A stretch of DNA of 64,000 bases from Rhodosorus marinus (lineage: Eukaryota > Rhodophyta > Stylonematophyceae > Stylonematales > Stylonemataceae). A program made the translations under genes and the position numbers. Each line of letters starts with the position of its first letter. The first letter of the stretch is position 1. Positions 55,753 through 64,000 of the stretch are shown here, in pieces. Below the pieces are notes generated by a model. The model was not told the DNA's origin, did no database searches, and saw nothing but the letters and a program-made list of their open reading frames with translations. The DNA lies in contig JAMWBK010000007.1 of NCBI GenBank assembly GCA_029953675.1, positions 930,001 through 994,000 on the forward strand, written 5' to 3'.

Positions 55753-57671
55753 ATTTGTCAACTCTTCCCTCACCCCAGCGCACTTACGCAGGTACTCCCC
55801 TGCCAACTCCAGGTCCCAATTCGCCCCTTCTATAGACTGCCCTAAAGCAACAAAACGAGATTCGTCTAGATCCTCGCGACCCTTTCCGGATTTCGGCGAC
55901 AATCTACCAGTCTTGCCTGCGTTCGCGGGCTGTTCTGACCCGATCGTGCTGGCTACAGCTCCCTCCTGAGGAGTCTGACCGATACCTCTTCCATTTCTAG
56001 ATTTATTCTCGGATGATTTGTCATCCTCTTCATCGCTCATCACTGTCGACAATCTATCTTCAACTTCCCCCGGCGATTCGGGTGCTTCCCGCCCTGGATC
56101 AAGTCCCCACAGAGTCTCTTCCAGTCGAACCACAATTGTTCCAAACTCTGGCCGTTCCCCTGGTGCTTTGGAAAGACATTCACAAGTCAATGTCTTCACC
56201 TCCTCGGGGCAATCGTCTTTCATGGCCGACGACGGAAAGTCATAAGTGCCGTTTTCCAACTGACGAAATATTGACCTCAACTGCAGTCCCTTGTATGGAA
56301 CCTCGCCAGAGAACAGCTCCCACATGAGAACCCCAAAGCTGAAAACGTCCGTCTTCCTGTTGAAAGTCGGTTGGTCCTCGGGGACGCATTCCGGAGCCAT
56401 GTACTGATAGGTCCCGCCGTTGGCCCCAGCATGCGTAAGCGCCGTGCCTTGAATGACTGCCGTCTCATGCACGATTTTGGCTACCCCAAGATCACCGATT
56501 TTCACCGCTCTTTCGTCTCCAGGCACCAGCACGTTCCCAGGTTTCAAGTCCCTGTGTATGACATGCATTTGATGCATGTAGCTCATTCCCACCGCAATCT
56601 GCCTCGCCACGTCAACCTTGCGCGCCGTTCCCTCGATAAACCTGCCAGGGTTACACAACGTATACAAGCATGGAGAAAACAAAGTCGAGCATGAGTATCC
56701 GAAAGTCCAAGCATGGCCGTCCGTGCCAACCTTCAATCCGCTCGTATACCGCAGTGGTAGACCATGACCTCGTCCGTTTAAGAGACAAGACTGAACACGA
56801 CTGCTTACCTTTGGTGCTTCTTGTCATGTATAGCCCTCGAGAGATCACAACCATCGACAAGCTCCATGACCAAAAAGGGACAACGACTTTCCTCCTGGGG
56901 CGGAAAATAAGCTCCGATTGGAAACACGATGTTCGGATGTCTTAAGCGGTGCATGATCTCAACTTCTACACAAAACGTTCTGTACTCGGCTTCTGCTACA
57001 CTAAATAAGTCGATCTCCTTCACTGCAACAAGAGTCTTCCTGTACGTGCCCTTCACTACCGGACCTTGTGCACCTAGTCGAATTATGTCTCCTAGCGCCA
57101 CATCCTCAAATCGCAAATACCAGAATGGCTTTTTCCCCGGCTTTTCCCGCCCCTGCGAGTGCCGTAATTCGTGTAGAATCGTTCCTAACATCTCTTTTAC
57201 ATCTCCTGTCTCATCCACGATACGTTCCACCGCCTCTCCGAGAGATGTTTGAAGTTTTTGAATTTCGCTCCGTAGTTCGGCAAAGTCCTCACAAAGCGCG
57301 TCCTCCAGTCCGTAGGAAAGATCCAGGGTGATGTCAAGCTGGAGATCTCGTATGCACTGGTCAAGCTGATCCATGCAACACTTGAACATCTTTACAAATT
57401 TGTCCGCAGACACAAGCCTGCTGAGGTACTGCTTTTTGCACCGCCACCCGTCTACCTGAGTGTTCAGAGATTCTAGAGCACGGTTCAACCGTTCCAAACT
57501 GAGCTTGTCAAGGTTTTGATGCTTGGCCAACAGCTCCCGGATGGCTTCCACTCTGCCCCTGGCCCATTCTGCTGTGGCTTTGTTGCATTGCACCTGGTCG
57601 ATCCTTTCCAGCGTAGTTTCAATGAGGCGCACGGCTATGCCCATGCCCTCACCCGCTGCCAATTCCGCCAT
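52861..57671 (-). CDS. MLKL-like helical bundle + kinase + 44-aa repeats protein (copy B)
   Basis: Exons 57671-56809 and 56641-52861 encode about 1547 aa before a frameshift-induced stop (HFVRITRRRETR). The N terminus MAELAAGEGMGIAVRL retains the start lost in copy A. The helical bundle, coiled coil and kinase follow as in copy A, but the DFG motif reads GDLG, the glycine-loop region has GPVVKG for GRVVKG, and one residue is missing (YRKTLVAVKE versus YRKSTLVAVKE). HRDLKPGN and APE are kept, so the kinase may be altered, not dead. About 22 repeats follow, and there is no CaaX end. The 167-bp intron appears identical to that of copy A. It could be a soluble paralogue, a decoy or an early pseudogene. 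Confidence 0.78.
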
Positions 57672-58430
57672 ATTGCGTCTCCCAACACAGAAGTTTTCTC
57701 ACCTCAGCCCGACGGGCAAGAGCAACGCGACCGCGAATGATTCGTCACGCAATCAAAAAATTGAGACCACCAGTTCGCTTCAGCGACCTCTTCAACGACC
57801 TCTTCAACAGCCTACTATTCCAACCCCAACTTGCCACAACCCAAACACAGCCTCAGAAACACTCCTCCCCAAACCCGCCCTCTTGAAAACCTAGGCTACA
57901 ATCAACATCCCTCCATCAGCAGAAGATCCTCTTCAAGGTAGTAGACGAAACTGGTCTAGTCGAAACTAGCTCGTCCTCCATCCCCCATCAAAGACCATAC
58001 ATTGTAATTGTAGAAAAAAGGGCTCTTATCTTCTACGGATACAATTCCATCTCGACATGTCACCGAATAAGTATCCGGAGAGATATGATTGGGTCTTCGC
58101 AAGAAATCTTGATGCATGCTGTGTGTTTGTCATTGGTCAGTACTTGCGGGCACCTTTTTGAGACACACACACTGGCTCCGGCTATAAGGGTATAAGCTGC
58201 CGTATACTCAACTGTAGCGACTTTTCTGTATGTCGAAAACGAGCTCCAACAGGTAATCGAACAGTATTTTTACCCCAATACCAGCAATACCGAACACGAA
58301 AACAGTTTCGTGGTCTTGCTGGTCCGCGCATTTCGACTTTGAGAAAACGAAGCACTCTGAGGCCGGGCTAACGGTGGACTCAACCCCAATGATCTCAAGC
58401 GGGGCCAGGGGGTTACCCGAAGACTATAGA

Positions 58431-58930
58431 GGGGAACACTTATGGAACCGCGTTACCGCGATCTCATGCTACGTTCAAAGCGAAAAAGCGAGAACCAGTA
58501 GATTTTGCAGTTGGTTTACCCGCAGAGCGCCCTAGCCCACCCTGGCCCCAAACACCCCTAGGGCTACCTTGGGTTAGGGACCCACCAAGCGCCCGAACTG
58601 TCCACAGAAATACGGATCACTTTCATCAAAAGGTTAAAACAAATCCAAACCTGTTCATAAACAGCTCAAAAGCTATTCCTAAATGAATTCCAGCAACAAT
58701 GCGTACGGTACCTCACCAACCAATCAAATTGCTGAAACAAATAAGTTATTCCTAAAAGTGGTGCTCCTTTTGAAAACAAATTTAAGCCGTTCACTCGGAG
58801 AGACTCTGCAGCCAACTGAAGATACGTAGAGGCACTGACGCAAGTAGCCAATGAAGAATGTGACAACAGTATGTCAGCCATTTACTCGATTGAGTTTCTT
58901 GCTGTGGCGTATGAACGCTGCGTTGTTATA
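58431..58930. other. No gene recognised
   Basis: Sequence between duplication copy B and a truncated non-LTR copy. A CCCTAGCCCACCCTGG/CCCTAGGGCTACC-type low-complexity patch lies near 58529-58575. Confidence 0.3.
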
Positions 58931-58933
58931 TGG

Positions 58934-59430
58934 CGTCGGAACTGCCCAGATCCATCTCGGACTCTGCACCGCCCCGTTGTATAGCCGATCTCCTCGTCTC
59001 CGACGCTGCTGCCAGACGCTCAACATATGTGGACCTTGCGATTACCTGCCCCGTGGCCAGCGCCCACCTCACCGCAGCCGCCCGCCGCCGGGGGGCCGCG
59101 GCTTCAGCCCTTCGAAGAGTTAAGGAACGACGGTATGCTGAGAGCATGGCCAGTCTGCCTTGCGCTGAGGGTAGCTCTCACCGGTTCCAGCCATTCATTG
59201 TGGAAAGCTTTGGTCACGTCGATAAGTCGGGTTTAGAGTGGTTGCGGAAATGTTTTGCTGAGCATCCTACTGACTATTTGGCGCTTTCGAGGCGTTTAAG
59301 TGTCTCCCTTTGGCGATATTCCAGCCACATGCTTTCCGAGGCGCGCCATCGGCGCCTGGGGTTGCATGCTTCCCTCCCTAGTTATTAGTTCATCTTCACG
59401 CCTTGCGTAGCGCTTCAGGCTATGCTAGTA
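58934..59430 (+). mobile_element. 5'-truncated recent copy of the 4.8-kb non-LTR element
   Basis: From GTCGGAACTGCCCAGATC to GCTATGCTAGTA the sequence is nearly identical to 43313-43807, including the complete endonuclease C terminus (CIADLLVSD, VKERRYAES, PFIVESFG) and the 3' hairpin. The loss of all upstream sequence is the classic result of incomplete target-primed reverse transcription. The near identity implies recent activity of the family. Confidence 0.93.
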
Positions 59431-59869
59431 TAGGCTTGTTATTGGAATCGCGCAATCTTCGCGGTGCTTAGTCTTTTTTCGCCTCGGGGCTTTTTTCTTT
59501 TAGCCTCCGATTAAACCTTTCGTTCGACATCAGCCAGGTATGTGGCAACTCTGAAGTCAGCTCCATCAATATAATCTTAGTGCCTGCTGGAGAGCTGGAG
59601 AGCAATGAGAATCACGACAGGTCAGGGGGAATGTCAGGAGACAATAAGGACACCCACTAAAATAAGCGGTCACATACTTGATCATTACTCACACTTTTGC
59701 CTTAAGAAAATCTTAAGCACTTCAACCCTGCTATTTCGTTAAAAATAAAATGCAGAAAATTTATATTGCTACTAGATGTAGATCTATAAAATGATTGATC
59801 ACGCCCTTTCCTCAAAACTGGCTTTTTAGTAGCGACCGGCCTACCCCTGTAGAAGTTCAGACACCCCTG
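59431..59869. other. No gene recognised
   Basis: AT-rich sequence lies between two element fragments. A CTTTTTTCTTTTAG tract occurs near 59489. Confidence 0.3.
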
Positions 59870-60730
59870 GACCCACTTTGGGGTCGACTCCTGCCCCTTC
59901 TGTTGCCCCACGTCCAACCTACTCGCGGGTCCTTCGCAAGGGCTCTTCGGAGCAACGCACAGCGACAATGGTGCCTATGATGATCCAACTCATGCCTAGT
60001 GCCTCTTCTCGTCAAGCTGTCTCCACTTTATCTCGACTGGATGACGAACGTGCGGCCTCAGACCTCTTGTGGCCGAAGCCGCACGCCCGTCCAGTACCGC
60101 GATTTTCGTGGCACGATAGCTTCTTCCCTCGGGGGGTCTCCCCGATTGATTTCTTATAGGTCCACTTCACAGTACCTCATACCTGCTTTCTTGTTACTGC
60201 ATCGGCCTATGAGTGCCTTCGCTCGCTTGTTCAAACCCCGAGCCCCAGAACTCCGCTCTGGCAAATATGATCCAGACGCGTCCTGATGTTTCTTTATGTG
60301 TCGAGTTCGATCGGTTCGACGTCGCCTGGGTTCCCCTTCGGCGCTGCAGAACCAGGAGACCTCGCAAGCTTCTGAACTCGCCTTACAAACTCATTCTGCG
60401 CGCCTTTCCCGCATCCAAACGAGCCTCTTTGCGCGTTTTCCTCCTCGCGGGGTCCCCCGCACCTCGCTCGAGGCCTTCCTTTCGGCCGAGGCCTCCCTGC
60501 TGGAAGCCCACCCTGCTTTTCACCCCGTGCAGTCTACTCTTCCTCACCCTTCCTCCCCTCTTCCAGCCACTGTGGACCTGGACGCCGACATGGCAGAAAC
60601 CCGCCCGATCTCCCCCAATCCAATGGCGGTGGATACCTTTAGCCAAGACTCCGCTGATGAAAATCCTGCGTCTGCATCTGCATTCTTTAGGTCTTTTAGT
60701 TCTTTCGTTCGCCCCCTGCCGTAAGCGTCG
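59870..60730 (+). mobile_element. Diverged ORF1-like remnant of a non-LTR element
   Basis: Frame-broken translations SRVLRKGSSEQRTATMVPMM, TNVRPQTSCGRSRTPVQY and RDFRGTIASSLGGS align with the ORF1 C-terminal region at 39820-40010. Acidic Ser/Pro-rich sequence follows, as it does there. Frameshifts show that it is dead. Confidence 0.65.
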
Positions 60731-61249
60731 TGCGGCTCCTGAGCCTCCCTCCGAGGCACCTCCTAAGGATCATCGACCCCCCTCCCCAACTGAGGGAAGG
60801 CCCGATGTCTGAACCCTCTTCTCAGGATAGGGTGCCCCCCGCGTCCGTCCGTCCTGTTCTCGTCGGTCCACTGGACCCGGCGCGAGCGTCTTTTCGCCTG
60901 GTTCTCCGACCTCATCGCTTCACTTCCGAGCGGTGCACTGCCCTTATATCCTAGAGTCCTTCGTTCGGGCACCATTAACCGCACAGCTCGCGAGCAGATG
61001 GGCACTACACTTATCGATGGGCCGCTCTGAACGCGACTCGCAGTGGTTCACGAATGACCAGACCACGACGGTATGTCGATCCCAAAGCACAGGCGGGAGC
61101 AAGAGCGCTGTTTAAAATCAGTGAGCTCTAGCCCTGGGTGAGCCGGGATGTTTGTGCCACAGAGTGCACAGGGAGCTTCCCAAACGCTGCAGCCGCGTCT
61201 GGTCGATACGAGATGGTTCTTAAGGACAACAACAGCAATACATTCAAAG
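60731..61249. other. No gene recognised
   Basis: Pro/Arg-rich frames without family features. It may continue the ORF1-like remnant, but this is not demonstrable. Confidence 0.3.
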
Positions 61250-61400
61250 CCTATCTGCCCTGAGGGGGGGAAAGGGAGAAGCTGATGACGTGCGTACGAC
61301 AACAAAACAGCATTCGAACGCCACGGAGTCAGAAACAGCTCCGTGAGGAGGCTGTCAGGACGGCCGGGGGGATGGCGAGAAACACAACTATGCCAGCGAG
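61250..61400 (+). repeat. Dispersed ~150-bp repeat, long copy
   Basis: CTATCTGCCCTGAGG, GGGAGAAGCTGATGACG, CAACAAAACAGCATTCGAAC and CGTGAGGAGGCTGTCAGGAC follow the order at 5186-5345. Confidence 0.6.
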
Positions 61401-61417
61401 AAGCAACACTGTCTAAA

Positions 61418-61800
61418 CTTGATGATCAACGGTACAAGCCGATGAGACAACGCCGAGTCCCGAAAGGTTGGATGAGTCGTCGCTTAGCGTACTGGGACTC
61501 CTTCAGTCGTCGAATTGAACCAGCGGCTGCACCACGACGTTGTGACGACGTGGGAAGATATCGCGCATCCTGGAGACAAGGAATGGGCAAGTCAATAAAC
61601 TCAATCCTGCTAGCAGCCAGGTCAGTGACCACCAAATCCTTCACACGCTGGACAACAGGTATCTCATCATCAGCACCAAGCGCCTGAGCTGCAGGTGAAG
61701 GGACCTCGTAGTCCACCTCGTGATCCGTACCAAGAGCCATGCGACCGTAGATATCGAAATAAAAGCCGGTTTCTACGTGTATAGCCACGCGTACGGGCGG
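61418..61800 (-). mobile_element. Non-LTR endonuclease C-terminal fragment (minus member of an inverted pair)
   Basis: The minus strand reads VVQRVKDLVVTDLAASRIEF, IDLPIPCLQDARYLPTSS, RRGAAAGSIRRLKESQYAKR. This aligns with IADLLVSDAAARRSTYVDL and ALRRVKERRYAES of the 4.8-kb element. The plus-strand partner is at about 62620-63005. The fragment begins inside a tRNA-Leu-like sequence. Confidence 0.8.
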
Positions 61801-61872
61801 ATTCGAACCCACGCGAGCAGCTGCTGTCTGCGACCTGAACGCCGCGCCTAAGACCGCTAGGCCGTCTCCCCA
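61790..61872 (-). tRNA. tRNA-Leu(CAG)-like sequence, probably a pseudogene or SINE head
   Basis: On the minus strand the D-arm/A-box region is GGCCTAGCGGTCTTAGGC with a GCC/GGC stem. The anticodon loop is TTCAGGT (anticodon CAG at 61837-61835). A long variable arm (AGCAGCTGCT) fits a class II tRNA, and the B box GGTTCGAATCC is perfect. However, position 8 is C, the T stem has mismatches, and the 3' acceptor strand that should pair with GGGGAGA is absent: the sequence runs straight into the endonuclease fragment. A truncated or fused tRNA is therefore likely. Confidence 0.55.
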
Positions 61873-62290
61873 CTTGGGCTGTGAAAGGCCCTTTCTAAGG
61901 ACTTTGGGGTTGAGTGGGTTGGCCGTTGGGGGCTATCCGAGGATCCAACCTGCGGCTGTGGTCAGTTCGTGGGCAAACGCTTTGACTACGTGGGCCCAGG
62001 CGGTTGAAGTCTGTCCGCTGGGTTAAAGCGAGTTCTTCGTGAAGGGCGCCTATCCGAGGCTCTCTCCTCGCAGCTGAGTACCTTTTTGAGGAGCTGACGA
62101 CAGTCATGCGGCAGTGTACGTTGCTTGGCAGCGGGATCCAACCGCAGTAGAGCTCCTGGGAGTGGTGTTTCACGTCGTTTGGGAGCCCGGCTATCTCAGG
62201 CTCTCCGGCTGCGGCGAATTTTGGACAAGGTCGAGATAGTTTCTGAGAAGAGCGTCCGTGTTGCTAAAATCGACACTACTGTCGACACTG
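61873..62290. other. No gene recognised
   Basis: Spacer between the two inverted element fragments. Some frames may be upstream parts of the plus-strand fragment. Confidence 0.3.
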
Positions 62291-62299
62291 CAGACGACG

Positions 62300-63010
62300 A
62301 GGCTGTCCCTGAGAAGCCGCCAGCGGAGTCTTCTTCGTCGGGACTCGCATCCAAGCGTCCCAGGTCGATCCTCCTCTTTGCCCGCTACCTAGGCCCGGTT
62401 CCAGAGCTTGGGCAGCAGTCTGAGCTCCAAGTTCTTCACGGTGATTCCTGCCTACCCTTGACTAGCCTTAACGGATTTTTCGAGCTGCGTGTGATACTAC
62501 GTTCATATCTGGGTCTCCCACAGCCGCTTGGCCTCTCGAGCGGAATACCCCGTCTCTCCTCTCTGGTTGCATTGTGGAATCCCGCGACTTTGGTGCCCGC
62601 CTGTTGGCGTCCTCTCCCGTGGTCCAAGGCGCCGGTTTGCGTCGTCATATGCGTATAGACTGGTTTTTATTCCGATATCTACGGTTGCAGGCTCTTGGTA
62701 CGGATCACGAGGCGGAGGTCCCTTCGCCTGCAGCTCATTCGCTTGATGCTGTTGATGAGATACCTGTTGTCCAGCGTGTGAAGGATTTGGTGGTCACTGA
62801 CCTGGGGCTAGCAGGATTGAGTTTATTGACTTGCCCATTCCTTGTCTCCAGGATGCGCGATATCTTCCCACGTCGTCAAAACGTCGTGATGCAGCCGCTG
62901 GTTCAATTCGACTACTGAAGGAGTCCCAGTACGCTAAGCGACGACTCATCCAACCTTTCGGGACTCGGCGCTGTCTCATCGGCTTGTACCGTTGAGCATC
63001 AAGTTTAGAC
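62300..63010 (+). mobile_element. Non-LTR fragment (plus member of an inverted pair)
   Basis: Translations include FFELRVILRSYLGLPQPLGL (compare FQFRSAARIYLGLPQAPW), GLRRHMRIDWFLFRYLRL, then IPVVQRVKDLVVTDLGLAGL and, after a frameshift, LLKESQYAKRRLIQPFGTRR. It covers more 5' sequence than its inverted partner at 61418-61800 and shares its 3' end. Confidence 0.8.
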
Positions 63011-64000
63011 ATTGTTGCTTCTCGCTGGCATAGTCGCGTTTTCCCTAGGCCGTTTCTGCTCGAGCGATGAGGACCATGTTAACAGGGTTGCTTCTCCAGG
63101 CTTCGTGTTTTTCGAAATGCTGCAGCGGATTTGATAGCCTCTTCAGGGAATTGTCTCTGACGCTCTGACGCTTTAACGTTGCATGGTAGTCGGGCGCCCG
63201 TTATCATCTCGCTTGCGCTCCTCGGCTTGGATAGTCCAAACGCCGGTGTTATCTTGGTTTAGCTTTCTTCCTCTCAGGGTAGTTGGCTCTGAATAAAGGA
63301 GGATGATGATGTTAACAAAGCGGATATCATCTGCGGGCAGAGTTTTCATCTCCGATTTCCGTGAAGAACTGTCAAGAAGTCCGCGGGGGAGGTGGCTGGG
63401 CCGGGCAACACGTTTTCTATTCTCTGGAAACGTGTACGTTTTGTGGTTGATCTTGATAGTTGATATCGTCCGAGTTCAGGATTTGTTTACAATTCGGCTC
63501 CCATCCAGCCATCACGGTGAACCAAAAGAAACCCGTCCATCTCCTCATTCCCCGGCATTCCCCGGACAGTATAAACTTACTGTTTATCCCCTTCCACATA
63601 ATATATTTACTCCATATACACGCTATCACGCGAATTTGGTCGAACCCCTAAAAGAACAGCCCAAATCGTCTATTTTTACAAAAGCCTCGATTTCAAATAC
63701 GAAAACCCCTTTCCAAAGTTCATCATCTAAAAACTATCTAAAAACATGTAATTCGGTGGCAACCAACCAAAAGCAAAGGGCTACTAGCCCCCTCAATCTT
63801 GTCCCACGTCACCAGTTATGACATATCCACTGAAAATCATTTCCCAAAGGATAAACGTTTTTGAAAACCCTTCTTTTTGACCCTGATTTATCGAAATCAA
63901 ATGATTAATTTTTTTTTGCTATTCTTTCACAGTATGGTCTAAAAACTTCCAAAATGCAAATCCACCCCCGAGCCTTACAAAAACATCCATAAAATGATTA
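63011..64000. other. No gene recognised; contains a dispersed repeat
   Basis: The segment 63360-63530 resembles 32860-33030. AT-rich sequence follows to the window edge. The frame at 63303-63821 is open for 172 codons but its composition gives no family. Confidence 0.3.

Larger units (their letters stand above)
51226..58430. repeat. Segmental duplication, copy B
   Basis: This direct partner of copy A (33949-38985 plus 43808-43970) is longer because of extra 132-bp units. Its upstream flank at about 58140-58400 runs continuously through the position where the 4.8-kb element interrupts copy A, and so looks like an empty site. Confidence 0.9.

Overview
This window is nuclear DNA from a eukaryote, probably a photosynthetic one. 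Most genes are split by short spliceosomal introns (about 75-220 bp, GT-AG) whose phases can be checked exon by exon. The products include Arf GTPases, ribosomal protein eS7, RNA-binding proteins, an ER glycerol-3-phosphate acyltransferase, a chloroplast-type K+/H+ antiporter and a DUF2993 protein with a transit-peptide-like leader. The last two suggest a plastid-bearing alga. The species cannot be named from sequence alone; a red alga or related lineage is only a guess.

Layout. Positions 1-31.3 kb form the gene-rich half: KEA-type antiporter (-), an array of ~410-bp repeats, a bacterial-type ABC ATPase (+), a two-RRM glycine-rich protein (+), eS7 (-), decayed Ty3/gypsy debris, two Arf genes facing away from each other (- then +), 42-bp and 154-bp tandem repeats with a perfect 36-bp palindrome, a GPAT9-like acyltransferase (+, nine exons), a DUF2993 protein (+) and two small single-RRM paralogues (-). 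The 5' flanks of most of these genes are G-rich and C-poor on the coding strand, whichever strand that is.

Positions 32-64 kb are repeat-rich. They hold two direct copies of a segmental duplication (about 33.95-38.98 kb and 51.23-58.4 kb). Each copy carries one large minus-strand gene with an unusual architecture: an N-terminal helical bundle and coiled coil resembling the MLKL four-helix bundle plus brace, a TKL-like protein kinase, a long array of 44-residue ankyrin-like repeats, and (in copy A) a C-terminal CCVVM prenylation motif. Copy A looks intact (~1301 aa). Copy B has more repeats, DLG in place of DFG, and frameshifts that remove the lipidation tail.

Between and around the two copies lies a nest of retroelements: a 4.8-kb non-LTR element with reverse transcriptase and a restriction-like endonuclease domain, several truncated relatives, a Copia element whose integrase and RT halves are inverted across an 18-bp palindrome, a 27-bp minisatellite, and a tRNA-Leu(CAG)-like sequence fused to an element fragment. 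The flank of copy B appears to preserve the pre-insertion site of the 4.8-kb element, so that insertion postdates the duplication.

The main candidate for a new biological system is the duplicated MLKL-like/kinase/repeat/CaaX gene. Its domain order would suit a membrane-anchored, signal-controlled cell-death or immune receptor-executor, but this is inferred from architecture and has not been demonstrated.
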